Shown here one piece after another: positions 1 through 8,465 of a DNA stretch of 64,000 nucleotides. The first letter of the stretch is position 1. Each line of letters opens with the position of its first letter. Position numbers and translations under genes: made by a program. Origin of the DNA: Nocardia cyriacigeorgica. Lineage in GTDB: Bacteria; Actinomycetota; Actinomycetes; Mycobacteriales; Mycobacteriaceae. The notes beneath the pieces are model-generated. The model saw nothing but the letters and a program-made list of their open reading frames with translations, was not told the origin of the DNA and made no database searches. The stretch is taken from positions 47,017-111,016 of the forward strand of contig NZ_JAAGVC010000015.1 in the NCBI RefSeq assembly GCF_010858045.1, in the 5' to 3' direction.

Positions 1-487
1 CCAGGTGGCGCAGCTGGCGAACCAGCGGGCCCATGCCGGGCACGTCGATGCCGATGCGGTTGACCATCTCCTGGAACATCAGGGTGTGGTTGTGCTCCTC
101 GATCATCTCGTGGGAGCAGTAGCGGAACTCCGGCGAGCCGTTGGGCAGACCGAAGACGTGCTGCATCATGCCGCTGATGAGGATGGCCTCGAACTGGAGG
201 CCGACCTTGGCCACGTTCGACTGGCGGTACTTGCCGACCGCGATCTTCTGCTCATCCGAGAGCGCCAGGTACCACGGATGGCGGCCGAGCGGATCGGCGG
301 ACTGGGGCAGGATCCAGCGCTCGGGCTTGGTATCCGCATCGAAGTCCGGGTTCTCCCAGTCGATGTCTTCGAAGGGATCGAAGTGCCGGTTCACCGAGCC
401 CTCCGACAGCAGCAGCAGCTTCTGGGCGTACTCCTGGGCCTGCGCGACCACCGGGTCGGTGTCGGGTGTCGTGGTGGCTGCGGACAT
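1..487 (-). CDS. AurF-type diiron oxygenase (partial, C-terminus off window)
   Basis: The first 162 residues of a minus-strand protein run off the left edge. They resemble the AurF/p-aminobenzoate N-oxygenase family of diiron enzymes. These are helical ferritin-like proteins that oxidise amines or related substrates. An ExxH-type metal motif is visible in the segment HEMIEEHNHTLMF, where two Glu/His pairs would ligate iron. The ATG at 485-487 opens the sequence MSAATTTPDTDPVV. An in-frame GTG lies three codons further upstream, but the ATG gives a more usual N-terminus. Relatives are often controlled by a neighbouring TetR regulator, and a palindrome just upstream (514-538) would fit that. 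The substrate cannot be deduced. Confidence 0.8.
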   Translation of the reverse strand, partial: MSAATTTPDTDPVVAQAQEYAQKLLLLSEGSVNRHFDPFEDIDWENPDFDADTKPERWILPQSADPLGRHPWYLALSDEQKIAVGKYRQSNVAKVGLQFEAILISGMMQHVFGLPNGSPEFRYCSHEMIEEHNHTLMFQEMVNRIGIDVPGMGPLVRQLRHL

Positions 488-513
488 CGTCGTCACTGCC
501 TCTCGGTCGGGAA

Positions 514-538
514 TACCTATTACTGTTCCCAATAGTTA
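514..538. promoter_or_regulatory. Candidate operator upstream of the AurF-like gene
   Basis: A 25-bp imperfect palindrome with arms TAnCTATT and AATAGnTA is centred 39 bp upstream of the diiron oxygenase ATG. It is AT-rich against a very GC-rich background. Size and symmetry suit a TetR-family dimer, but no such regulator gene is in the window. The rest of 539-643 shows nothing recognisable. Confidence 0.4.
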
Positions 539-643
539 CATCAACCGAGAGTCACGTCAACATGGGCTGGTCCGGGCGGCGGGTCGGATCCGGTGACGCA
601 TTCTTCGGACCCGACCGGCCGCCCAGAGGTCCCGCTTACCGCC

Positions 644-1762
644 CTAGCCCACGCCGAGCTGCGACAACGCCGCGAACACCGCGTCACCCGGCACGGCCAA
701 GGTCAGCCCGATGGCCCCGGCGGATACCGCGGCCGCGGCCGCGACGCGCGCACCCCTGCGGGCACCGCGCCGGGAGAAAACCCACGGTCGAGCGGCGGAA
801 ACCGGCTCGGCCGGCGCCGCCGACGCGGCCGCCCGCCTGGCCATGAGCGCGGCACCGGTGGCGATGGTGCGCTCCGGATCCGCAGCGATGACGATCGGGC
901 GGGCCAGCTCATCCCCCAGCACCCGCGCCACCTCGGCCGGGCGGGCCGCGCCGCCGACCACCAGCACCCGGTCGACGTCGGCCATCGTCACATCGGCCAG
1001 CCGCAGGCACCGGTAGACCAACTCGAGCGAATCGCGGACATGCTCGCCGCGCAGCTCGCCCGCCAGATCCGGCGCCGGCGAACCGCCCGGTTCCCCACCC
1101 GACCGGCCATGGACCGCTCGCGCGGTCATCAACGCCCCGAACGCGCGCCCACCGAAATCCCGGGACCGCAGCGTGCCCATCACCGGGTTGTCCGGGCATC
1201 CGGCCCCGACCCGCACCAGCGTCACATCCAGGCTCGCGCCACCCAGGTCGTAGACCAGGGCCAGTCCGGGCATGAGCGGACCGTGTTCGGCCTCCAGCCA
1301 TGCGGCGGCGGCGACCGGTTCGGCCACCAGCGTCACCCGTTGCAGGCCTGCGGCGTCGAGCGCGGCGCGTAGCTCGCCCACCTGTTGGTCGCTGTACCCC
1401 ACCGGGTGGGTCAGCGTGATACCCGCGGGGTCGTCGTGCAGGTCGTCGCGGGCGTCCGCGATCAGGCAGTCGGCGACGACCGCCACCAGATCGGCGGGGG
1501 TCAAGGTGCGATTGCCGATCCGGGCCGCGCTCGCGCCGCGCTGGGTCAGATCCGCGAATTCGGTGACCACGCGGCCGTGCCGGGGAATGATGCCGAGCCG
1601 GGCCGTGCCCGTGCTGTCGAAGGCGAGGGTGGTGCGGTGGGTGCGGGCCGGTGGCCGGGCGGCCCGGCGACGGCGGCCGGGCGGCGCCTTCACCGAATCC
1701 TGCTGTGCTACTGCCGAAACCGTGTTCACCGTGCCGATGCTCAATCCGAGACCAAACGCCAT
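644..1762 (-). CDS. Hsp70/actin-fold ATPase with C-terminal membrane anchor
   Basis: A 372-residue protein with the nucleotide-binding fold of Hsp70 but no substrate-binding domain. The phosphate-1 motif is at the very N-terminus (MAFGLGLSIGTVNTVSA), phosphate-2 is YDLGGASLDVTLVRVG, and the adenosine motif is VLVVGGAARPAEVARVL. The C-terminus has a basic stretch followed by a hydrophobic segment (about the last 35 residues) that could be a single membrane anchor. The reading frame extends 17 codons upstream, but the ATG at 1762 has an AGGTGG ribosome site and starts right at the first motif, so it was preferred. It is probably a DnaK-related membrane ATPase of unknown role. The gene stands alone. 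Confidence 0.7.
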   Translation of the reverse strand: MAFGLGLSIGTVNTVSAVAQQDSVKAPPGRRRRAARPPARTHRTTLAFDSTGTARLGIIPRHGRVVTEFADLTQRGASAARIGNRTLTPADLVAVVADCLIADARDDLHDDPAGITLTHPVGYSDQQVGELRAALDAAGLQRVTLVAEPVAAAAWLEAEHGPLMPGLALVYDLGGASLDVTLVRVGAGCPDNPVMGTLRSRDFGGRAFGALMTARAVHGRSGGEPGGSPAPDLAGELRGEHVRDSLELVYRCLRLADVTMADVDRVLVVGGAARPAEVARVLGDELARPIVIAADPERTIATGAALMARRAAASAAPAEPVSAARPWVFSRRGARRGARVAAAAAVSAGAIGLTLAVPGDAVFAALSQLGVG

Positions 1763-1970
1763 CGAAATCCACCTGATCGCCGAGCGGACATGCTTCGAAC
1801 GCCCATCAGGCAATCATTCCGCGATCGGCCTGCCAACCACCGGACACCAGGTTGTCCTCTATCGCCTCTCCCCCGCACCGGCCGTTCCGCGCACCGCCGG
1901 CGCTCTCACCAGCGCCGTCGCTGACACCACGCGGGCACGCCGGCGCGCGCACGGAAGCGGACCGGACACG

Positions 1971-1988
1971 CCGGATGACCTGATCCGG
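1971..1988. terminator. Weak hairpin downstream of cysA
   Basis: CCGGAT and ATCCGG arms flank a 6-nt loop, 48 nt past the cysA stop codon. It could end the sulfate operon transcript or be an operator for the Hsp70-like gene. There is no T-run on the minus strand. Nothing else is recognised in 1763-2035. Confidence 0.25.
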
Positions 1989-2035
1989 TTTGCCGAGCGG
2001 ACACTGCCGCCACCGCACCGGAGGCCGAGATGCGC

Positions 2036-3031
2036 TCAGCTGGTGGGCAATTCCGGGATCCGGGTGGCCCGCGCGTAGACGGTCTCGCCCTCGGACAGTC
2101 GCAGCGCCTCGGCGTCGCCGCGGGTCACCTGCGCCGCGAACAGATCGCCGGTGGCGGCGTTGCGCATCTCCACTCGCACCTCGAAACCGAGGTGCACCAC
2201 CCGCTCGACGGTGGCGCGGGTGACCCCGGCCGATTCCGCGGTGCCCTCGTGCTCGGCCAGCGCCATGCTGGGATCGCGGCCCACGCGAATGTCGTGCGGG
2301 CGCACCAGATGGCCGTTGAGCCGGGCCACCGCGCCGAGGAAGGACATGACGAATTCGTTGGCGGGCCGGTCGTAGACGTCTTCGGGGGTACCGACCTGTT
2401 CGATGCGCCCGGCGTTCATCACCGCGATCCGGTCGGCCACGTCCAGGGCCTCTTCCTGATCGTGGGTGACCAGCACGGTGGTCACGTGTACCTCGTCGTG
2501 CAGCCGGCGCAGCCAGGTGCGCAGATCGGCGCGCACCTTGGCGTCGAGCGCACCGAACGGTTCGTCCAGCAGCAGCACCTGCGGGTCGACGGCCAGTGCC
2601 CGCGCCAGCGCCATGCGCTGACGCTGACCGCCCGACAGCTGCGCCGGATACCGGTGCTGGAAACCGTCCAGCCCGACGATGCCGAGCAACTCGTCGACCC
2701 GCTTGGCGATCTCGGCCTTCGGCCGCTTACGGATCTTGAGCCCGAACGCGACGTTGTCGCGCACGGTCATGTGCTTGAACGCGGCGTAGTGCTGGAAAAC
2801 GAAGCCGATATCGCGCTTCTGCGGGGGCACCCGGGTGACGTCGCGATCGGAGATCACCACCACGCCCGAATCCAGCGTCTCCAGACCGGCGATCGAGCGC
2901 AGCAGCGTCGACTTGCCGGAACCGGACGGGCCGAGCAGCGCGGTGAGCTCCCCGGAGGGGATGTCGATGCTGACGTCGTCCAGCGCGGCGAACGATCCGT
3001 AATTCTTGCGCGCGTTGGTCACGGTGATCAT
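2036..3031 (-). CDS. cysA: Sulfate/thiosulfate ABC transporter, ATP-binding subunit CysA
   Basis: The 331-residue ATPase powers sulfate import through the CysT/CysW channel. Walker [10 protein letters not shown] is at residues 34-42, the ABC signature [15 protein letters not shown] follows, and Walker B is [12 protein letters not shown] with an H-loop in [12 protein letters not shown]-terminal regulatory domain of the CysA/MalK type follows (residues about 240-331). The ATG is preceded by GGAGG at a good distance. It is the last gene of the subI-cysT-cysW-cysA operon, 49 nt after cysW. The same order occurs at M. tuberculosis Rv2400c-Rv2397c. Confidence 0.95.
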   Translation of the reverse strand: MITVTNARKNYGSFAALDDVSIDIPSGELTALLGPSGSGKSTLLRSIAGLETLDSGVVVISDRDVTRVPPQKRDIGFVFQHYAAFKHMTVRDNVAFGLKIRKRPKAEIAKRVDELLGIVGLDGFQHRYPAQLSGGQRQRMALARALAVDPQVLLLDEPFGALDAKVRADLRTWLRRLHDEVHVTTVLVTHDQEEALDVADRIAVMNAGRIEQVGTPEDVYDRPANEFVMSFLGAVARLNGHLVRPHDIRVGRDPSMALAEHEGTAESAGVTRATVERVVHLGFEVRVEMRNAATGDLFAAQVTRGDAEALRLSEGETVYARATRIPELPTS

Positions 3032-3080
3032 TGGTTGCCTCCGGCAGTCGACATCGGTGCCCTGCGCGCGGCAGTGCCGA

Positions 3081-3887
3081 TCATTTGTTGCCCCGCTTGC
3101 GTTCGAGCAGGGTCATCAGCAGCAGGGTGACCAGGGCAATGCCCATGAGCAGGGTGGCGGCGCTGTAGGCGCCGAAGGTGTTGTGGTCGTCCATGTACCT
3201 GGCGTGCACCAGCAGCGTCAGGGTCTGGGAGACGCCCGCGAAACCGGAGGACACCATGATCACCGCGCCGAACTCGCCGAGCGAGCGCGCCACGGTGAGC
3301 ACGATGCCGTAGGTCAGGCCCCAGCGGATCGCGGGCAGCGTGATCCGCCAGAACGTCTGCCAGCGGGAGGCGCCGAGGGTCGCCGCGGCCTGCTCCTGAT
3401 CGTCGCCGATCTCGTGCAGCACCGGCTCGACCTCGCGCACCACGAACGGCAGCGTCACGAAGATCGTCGCGATGATCATGCCGGGCAGTCCGAAGATCAC
3501 CCGGAAGCCGGCCGAGTCGAGGCCGCCGAACCAGCCGCCCGCGCCCCACAGCATGATCAGCGCGACACCGACCACCACCGGCGATACCGCGAACGGCAGG
3601 TCGACGATGCCCTGTACCAGACTGCGGCCGGGGAACCGGCCGCGCACCAGCGCGATCGCGGTGATCACGCCGAAGACGACGTTCACCGGGACCACGATCG
3701 CCACGATGATCATCGACAGGTTGAACGCCGAGATCGCGGCAGGCGTGCTGATGGAATCGAGGAACGGACCGATCCCGTCGCCGAAGGTGCGGTAGAGGAT
3801 CACCCCGAGCGGCAGCACCAGCAAGACGAACAGGTACCCGAGCGCGACGACGCGCAGCGAGAGCCGCACCGGTGTCGAGAGCTTCAT
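3081..3887 (-). CDS. cysW: Sulfate ABC transporter permease CysW
   Basis: A 268-residue inner-membrane permease with about six hydrophobic segments. The EAA loop that contacts the ATPase lies near [22 protein letters not shown]. It pairs with CysT to form the sulfate channel. The ATG overlaps the cysT stop codon (ATGA, 3884-3887), indicating translational coupling. The ending KRGNK is typical of a cytoplasmic tail. Confidence 0.94.
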   Translation of the reverse strand: MKLSTPVRLSLRVVALGYLFVLLVLPLGVILYRTFGDGIGPFLDSISTPAAISAFNLSMIIVAIVVPVNVVFGVITAIALVRGRFPGRSLVQGIVDLPFAVSPVVVGVALIMLWGAGGWFGGLDSAGFRVIFGLPGMIIATIFVTLPFVVREVEPVLHEIGDDQEQAAATLGASRWQTFWRITLPAIRWGLTYGIVLTVARSLGEFGAVIMVSSGFAGVSQTLTLLVHARYMDDHNTFGAYSAATLLMGIALVTLLLMTLLERKRGNK

Positions 3888-4795
3888 CGCGCCTCCTGCT
3901 CCTTCCTGGCCGTCCGCTCGGCGAACAACCGCAGCACCAGCAGCGAGACGAAAGCGATGGCAAGCAGCGCCACCGAGACCGCGGCGGCCGCGACCGGCCG
4001 GTCGATCTCGATCTGCTGCTGGATGTACTGCGAGGCCATCTGGGTCTCGCGCGGGATATTGCCGCCGATCAGCACCACCGAGCCGTATTCGCCGATAGCG
4101 CGGGCGAAGGCCAGGCCGCCACCGCTGATGATCGCGGGCGTCAGGGTGGGCAGCACGATCCGCCGGAAGGTGGTCCAGTTGTCCGCACCCAGCGACAGCG
4201 CGGCTTGCTCCACTTCCTTGTCCACCTCGATCAGCACCGGCTGCACCGAGCGCACCACGAACGGCAGCGTGACGAACGCCAGCGCCACCACCAGACCCGG
4301 CTGGGTGGCGTTGAGGTGGATGTTGATCGGGCTCTCCGGCCCGTACAGCGACAGCAGCACGATGCTGGCCACGATGGTCGGCAGCGCGAACGGCAGATCG
4401 ATCAGCGCGTTGACGATGCCCTTACCCGGGAAATCGTCGCGCACCAGCACCCAGGCGATCAGGGTGCCCATCACCACGTTGATCAGCGCGACGATCACCG
4501 AGACGAACACGGTGACCCGCAGCGAGGCCAGCGCGACCGGCGAGGTGACCGCCTCCCAGAAGCCGGACCAGCCCTCGTCGAAGGCGCTGACGGTGAGCGC
4601 GGCCAGTGGCAGCAGCACGATGATGCTGAGCCACAGCACCGCCGTGGCGATGCCGAGCGGGCCCACCGAGCCCGTCACCCGCAGCCACGACCAGTTCGGT
4701 CCCCGCGAGCCCGCGGCGGCGGGTTTGCTCAGCTCTGTGGTGGCGCCGGAACCGGGCGCGGGTTCGGTTCCGGCGCTGTTACTACTGTCTGTCAC
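3884..4795 (-). CDS. cysT: Sulfate ABC transporter permease CysT (CysU)
   Basis: A 303-residue permease. A 45-residue Ser/Pro-containing cytoplasmic N-terminus precedes about six membrane helices. The EAA loop is LSLGADNWTTFRRIVLPTLTPA. The start is GTG at 4795, 35 nt after the subI stop. The residues after the first helix match the CysT subfamily rather than CysW. It forms a heterodimeric channel with CysW. Confidence 0.94.
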   Translation of the reverse strand: MTDSSNSAGTEPAPGSGATTELSKPAAAGSRGPNWSWLRVTGSVGPLGIATAVLWLSIIVLLPLAALTVSAFDEGWSGFWEAVTSPVALASLRVTVFVSVIVALINVVMGTLIAWVLVRDDFPGKGIVNALIDLPFALPTIVASIVLLSLYGPESPINIHLNATQPGLVVALAFVTLPFVVRSVQPVLIEVDKEVEQAALSLGADNWTTFRRIVLPTLTPAIISGGGLAFARAIGEYGSVVLIGGNIPRETQMASQYIQQQIEIDRPVAAAAVSVALLAIAFVSLLVLRLFAERTARKEQEAR

Positions 4796-4830
4796 GGTGT
4801 CGAGTATCGCGTGTGTGCCGGCTCACCCGT

Positions 4831-5877
4831 CTACTTGGTGGCGTTGTCGTAGATGATGGCGATCTTGCCGGTACCCTGCGCGAACAGTTCGGCGTCGACC
4901 GTTTTCCAGCCACCGAGGTCGGCGATCGTGTACAGCTTCTCCGGTTGCGGGAAGTCGGCGGCGAATTCGGCGGCGACACCGGGATCGACCGGCCGGAACC
5001 CGGCCTCGGCCCAGGCGCGCTGGCCCTCGGTGGTGAACAGGAAGTCGCGGAAGGCTGTGGCCTTCTCCTTGTTCTTGCTGTTGTTGAGCACCGCGACCGG
5101 GTTCTCGATCTTGAAGGTGTCGGCCGGGACGATGTGCTCGACCGGGTCGCCGTTGCGTTCGATGAAGATCGCCTCGTTCTCATAGCTCAGCAGCACGTCG
5201 CCGGTGCCCTGCAGGAACGTCTCGGTGGCGTCGCGGCCGGACTTGGGCTGTACCCGCATGTGCTCGGGCGAGATCAGCTTCGACAGATAGTCCAGGCCGG
5301 CCTGCGGGTTCTTACCGCCCTCGCTCTTGGCCGCGTACGGCGCCAGCAGGTTCCACTTGGCCGAGCCGGAGCTGAACGGATTCGGGGTCACCACCTCGAC
5401 GCCGGGCTTCAGCAGATCGTCCCAGGTCTTGATGCCCTTCGGATTGCCCTCGCGGACGACGATGGTGACCACCGAGCCGAACGGAATGCCCTTGGTGGCA
5501 TCGGCATTCCAGCTCTCGTCGACCAGTCCGGCGTCCACCAGCCTGGTGACGTCGGGCTCCACGGAGAAGTTCACCACATCGGCCTGAGCGCCGTCCTTGA
5601 CCTTGCGGGACTGGTCTCCGGAGGCACCGTAGGACTGCTGGACCGCCACGCCCTTGCCCGCCTCGGTCGCGTTGAACGCCGGGATCACCTTGTCGAAACC
5701 GGGCTTGGGCACCGCGTAGGCGTACAGGTTGATGGTGCCGCCACTGCCGTCGGCGACCTGGCCGTCGACCGAATCGCTGGCGCCGCCGCTGCACGCACTG
5801 AGCGCGAACGCCGCGATCGCGGTGAAAGCGATGGCGGCGCGGCGTCGGCGTGCGGTGAGCCGGCTGGTGCGTGACAT
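4831..5877 (-). CDS. subI: Sulfate-binding lipoprotein SubI/CysP
   Basis: A 348-residue periplasmic-type binding protein that captures sulfate for CysTWA. The N-terminus has a run of arginines, a hydrophobic stretch and the lipobox LSAC with the lipidated Cys at residue 29. The mature part follows the sulfate-binding family (GTINLYAYAVPKPGF, ANPFSSGSAKWN-like segment near the middle). The frame is open 22 codons further upstream, but the ATG at 5877 gives a proper signal peptide and has AGAAAGG upstream. It is the first gene of the operon and is likely induced by sulfur limitation through the leader described separately. Confidence 0.93.
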   Translation of the reverse strand: MSRTSRLTARRRRAAIAFTAIAAFALSACSGGASDSVDGQVADGSGGTINLYAYAVPKPGFDKVIPAFNATEAGKGVAVQQSYGASGDQSRKVKDGAQADVVNFSVEPDVTRLVDAGLVDESWNADATKGIPFGSVVTIVVREGNPKGIKTWDDLLKPGVEVVTPNPFSSGSAKWNLLAPYAAKSEGGKNPQAGLDYLSKLISPEHMRVQPKSGRDATETFLQGTGDVLLSYENEAIFIERNGDPVEHIVPADTFKIENPVAVLNNSKNKEKATAFRDFLFTTEGQRAWAEAGFRPVDPGVAAEFAADFPQPEKLYTIADLGGWKTVDAELFAQGTGKIAIIYDNATK

Positions 5878-6035
5878 GGGTTGGACCTTTCTCGGGGCCG
5901 CCATGAACTCGGGGGGTCTGGCGGAGAACATCGGGATCGACAACAGACCTGCCCTGACGGCAGTGGCGCGACTTACCGGCCGGAAGGGCCGCTGGGTTCG
6001 GGCAACGCTGCGAAAAAGGTGCGCACCAGTCTAGG
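5878..6035 (-). promoter_or_regulatory. Promoter and structured leader of the sulfate operon
   Basis: Within the 346-nt gap 5878-6223, the minus strand has a -10-like TAGACT (6028-6033) followed by an untranslated leader of about 150 nt. Two perfect 5-bp hairpins lie in it: CGGCC/GGCCG at 5977-5991 and CTGCC/GGCAG at 5949-5963, joined by a 13-nt spacer. This could be an RNA control element for sulfur genes. It did not match any riboswitch consensus I could recall. The remainder (6036-6223) should hold the promoter of the peptidase gene, but no clear element was seen. Confidence 0.35.
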
Positions 6036-6223
6036 AGGAGACGCGCAGAACTGCCCGGATCCGATCACCGACAGTGAATATCCGCGACAACGAGGCAGCC
6101 CACCGCGATCAACGCCAATTCATGGCGGACCTGCGGCACAACACTCGTCGACACCCGGCAGACTGTAGCAGAGCACTCGAGCCGATTCGAATCGACGAAT
6201 CCCAGATCCACGGGGGAACCACC

Positions 6224-7291
6224 ATGACCACCAGCCCGGACCGGCTGCGCACCCGGCTGCCCGAAATCAGCACGCGCGCCTGGGAACATCCGGCCGATCG
6301 CACCGCTCTGGTGGCGTTGCGCTCGCTCGGCGGCTTCGACCTGGTCCTGCGCACCCTGTCGGGGCTGCTACGCGAACGCCAGTACCGGCTGATGTATCTG
6401 GCGACGGCGGTACGCGTCGATGAACGCCAGTTCCGTTCCCTGCACCAGCTGCGGCAGGACTGCGTCGAGATTCTCGACGCGCCCACCACACCCGAACTGT
6501 TCGTCGTGCAGAGCCCGGAGGTGAACGCTTTCACCATCGGCATGGACAAGCCGTTCATCGTGCTGACCACCGGGCTGGTCGATCTGCTCGACCACGAGGA
6601 GATGCGCTTCACCATCGGCCATGAGCTCGGCCACGCGTTGTCCGGGCACGCGGTCTACCGCACGATGCTGATGCATCTGCTGCGGATGGCCGACGGCATG
6701 GGCTGGATGCCGATCGGCGGCTGGGCCCTGCGCGCCATTGTCGCCGCGCTGATGGAATGGAGCCGTAAATCCGAACTCTCCGGCGACCGGGCCGGCCTGC
6801 TGTGCGGGCAGGATGTGGAGGCCTCGGTGCGCGTGCATATGAAGCTGGCGGGCGGTGCGCGGGTCGGTGAGATGAATCTCGGCGCGTTCCTGGCCCAGGC
6901 CGAGGACTACGAGCGTTCCGGTGACCTGCGCGACGGCGTGCTCAAGCTGCTGAACCTGGAGCTGCAGAGCCACCCGTTCTCGGTGCTGCGGGCCGCCGAG
7001 CTGCGCCGCTGGATCCAGAGCGGTGACTACGAGCGCATCCTCGGCGGTGATTTTCCGCGGCGGGCGCACGATAAGAACGCCAAGATCAGCGATGAGATCA
7101 AAGAGGCGGCGCGCAGCTATCGCGACACCTTCGATCAGTCCGAGGATCCGTTGATCCGGACGGTGCGCACGCTGGGGCGCGATGTGGGCGCCGCGGTGAA
7201 CACCGTCGGCCAGGAGGTCGGCGGCGCGGTGGCCGATCTCGGCAAACGGTTCACCGAATGGCGACGGGGTTCGGACTCGGTCAGCGAGTGA
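6224..7291 (+). CDS. M48-family metallopeptidase, HtpX-like
   Basis: A 355-residue protein with the zinc motif HELGH at about residues 133-137 within TIGHELGHALSGH. A downstream helix with WSRKSELSGDRAG supplies the third zinc ligand (Glu in SExxxDR). The N-terminal region is alpha-helical and there is a short hydrophobic stretch around GWALRAIVAAL, but no clear multi-pass membrane region. The C-terminus has an amphipathic DVGAAVNTVGQEVGGAVADLGK repeat-like tail. The ATG at 6224 has GGGGGAA upstream and was preferred to the longer frame. The family degrades or monitors misfolded membrane proteins. Confidence 0.87.
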   Translation: MTTSPDRLRTRLPEISTRAWEHPADRTALVALRSLGGFDLVLRTLSGLLRERQYRLMYLATAVRVDERQFRSLHQLRQDCVEILDAPTTPELFVVQSPEVNAFTIGMDKPFIVLTTGLVDLLDHEEMRFTIGHELGHALSGHAVYRTMLMHLLRMADGMGWMPIGGWALRAIVAALMEWSRKSELSGDRAGLLCGQDVEASVRVHMKLAGGARVGEMNLGAFLAQAEDYERSGDLRDGVLKLLNLELQSHPFSVLRAAELRRWIQSGDYERILGGDFPRRAHDKNAKISDEIKEAARSYRDTFDQSEDPLIRTVRTLGRDVGAAVNTVGQEVGGAVADLGKRFTEWRRGSDSVSE

Positions 7292-7358
7292 AGAACCAGG
7301 CCACCAGCACCAGCACCAGCAGGGCGACCAGGGCCAGCTGAACCCGCGAGCGTGGCAT
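7281..7358 (-). CDS. 25-residue membrane microprotein (candidate)
   Basis: The ORF encodes MPRSRVQLALVALLVLVLV followed by AWFFTR: a basic start, one hydrophobic helix and a basic end. Its ATG overlaps the stop of the 93-residue gene (ATGA at 7357-7360 region), the usual mark of coupling. Its last codons overlap the peptidase stop on the other strand by 11 nt. It has no recognisable family and could still be chance, but the helix and the overlap are persuasive. Confidence 0.45.
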   Translation of the reverse strand: MPRSRVQLALVALLVLVLVAWFFTR

Positions 7359-7639
7359 CAGCGGGCTCCGCTCTGCGCGTGCTCGCGGGGCTCGACCAGC
7401 GGTTCCACCGGAGCCGCCTGCGCCAGCCGAGCCGAACGATAGCGGCCCGCCCGGACCCGATGCTGAGCCAGCGCGACCCGATGCTGGACGACCTTCAACG
7501 AGCGGTCGAGCACGTAGGCGATGGCGAAGCTGATCGGCACCATGCCCACCAGCACCACCAGGAACTGCGGGATGAACGGAAGTCCCGCCACCCACAGTTC
7601 GAAGCCGTCCCACCAACCCGCTATGCGATCCACGATCAC
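7358..7639 (-). CDS. Small membrane protein of unknown function
   Basis: A 93-residue protein with one strong hydrophobic segment (residues about 18-43, PQFLVVLVGMVPISFAIAYVL) followed by a basic, alanine-rich cytoplasmic tail. The start is GTG at 7639. It is co-directional with a 25-residue microprotein that starts in its stop codon. No family was recognised. The gene points away from the methyltransferase, sharing an 89-nt intergenic region. Confidence 0.6.
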   Translation of the reverse strand: MIVDRIAGWWDGFELWVAGLPFIPQFLVVLVGMVPISFAIAYVLDRSLKVVQHRVALAQHRVRAGRYRSARLAQAAPVEPLVEPREHAQSGAR

Positions 7640-7690
7640 CAGCCTAATCGACGCCGGGCAGCGGCCTCCGTCCTCGGCACGGCCCGAGCG

Positions 7691-7728
7691 TTGACCTCAA
7701 CCGTGGTTGAGAGTGCAACCTGGAAGGC
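7691..7728 (+). promoter_or_regulatory. MerR-type promoter driving a near-leaderless methyltransferase mRNA
   Basis: A perfect -35 TTGACC (7691-7696) overlaps a palindrome CTCAACC-GT-GGTTGAG (7696-7711). A weak -10 CAACCT lies at 7716-7721 after a 19-bp spacer. An overlong spacer filled by a palindrome is the hallmark of promoters twisted open by MerR-family activators. Transcription would begin at or next to the ATG at 7729. Confidence 0.55.
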
Positions 7729-8385
7729 ATGACACGAGCAGCGGAATTCTGGAACACCGTCTACGACAACGACACCGCCCCCTGGGTGATCGGCGAACCG
7801 CAGCCCGCGATCGTCGAGCTCGAACGCACCGGGGCGATCCGGGGCCGGGTGCTCGATCCCGGCAGCGGCGCCGGTGAGCACACGATTCTGCTCACCACAC
7901 TCGGGTACGACGTGCTCGGCATCGACCTGTCGCCGAGTGCGGTCGACTACGCCCGCCGCAATGCCGCCGCCAAGGGCGCGCCGAACGCGCGGTTCGAGGT
8001 GGTCGATGTACTGGCCATCGCCGAACACCGGCCGGATGATTTCGGCCCCTTCGACACCATCGTCGACAGCGCACTGTTCCACGTCTTCGGCGAGGACCCC
8101 GAGGCCAGGGCCACCTACGTGCGTGGTTTGCACGCGATCTGCGCGCCGGGCGGGACGGTACACATCCTGGCGCTCTCCGATGCCGAACCCGGATTCGGTC
8201 CGCGGATCAGCGATGCGATCATCCGGGACGCCTTCACCGACGGCTGGGAGGTCGAGGAGCTGCGTCCGGCCAGGTACCGCGGCCGCAATACCGAGGTCGT
8301 GGCCGATGAGGTCGCCCGGCTCGGGCTGCCGCAGGACGGCCCGATCGATACCGCGGCCTGGCTGGCCCGCATCCGCCGAGTGTGA
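7729..8385 (+). CDS. Class I SAM-dependent methyltransferase (thiopurine-methyltransferase-like)
   Basis: A 218-residue protein. It opens with the FWNTVYDNDTAPWVIGEPQP region typical of TPMT-like and TehB-like enzymes. The SAM-binding motif I is VLDPGSGAGEHT (residues about 43-54), followed by the acidic motif II end VLGIDLSP. It probably methylates a small, possibly toxic, molecule. A GGAAGG sits just 1-2 nt from the ATG, too close for a normal ribosome site. That, and the promoter position, suggest a leaderless transcript. A MerR-type promoter implies induction by a chemical stress. Confidence 0.85.
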   Translation: MTRAAEFWNTVYDNDTAPWVIGEPQPAIVELERTGAIRGRVLDPGSGAGEHTILLTTLGYDVLGIDLSPSAVDYARRNAAAKGAPNARFEVVDVLAIAEHRPDDFGPFDTIVDSALFHVFGEDPEARATYVRGLHAICAPGGTVHILALSDAEPGFGPRISDAIIRDAFTDGWEVEELRPARYRGRNTEVVADEVARLGLPQDGPIDTAAWLARIRRV

Positions 8386-8465
8386 GAGCCGACCGCGCCG
8401 GTGGCGGGTTCGGTCACCGGCGCGGTGCGGTGGACGCACCCCGGCTCGGACGCGATCATGAGGTT

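Noticed and set aside
3006..4856. 616-codon plus-strand frame opposite the cys genes
   Set aside because: Composition typical of antisense shadows; the minus-strand genes have clear motifs and ribosome sites.
5945..6025. Cobalamin riboswitch in the sulfate leader, suggested by GCCACTG
   Set aside because: Only the GCCACTG fragment fits; the rest of the conserved core is missing.
5974..6027. Leaderless GTG mini-ORF (17 codons) in the sulfate leader
   Set aside because: The GTG is only 1 nt from the -10, too close for the start site, and there are no cysteine codons as expected for attenuation.
6183..6194. 12-bp palindrome CGATTCGAATCG before the M48 gene
   Set aside because: Palindromes of this length are expected several times in 64 kb; it does not match a LexA box.
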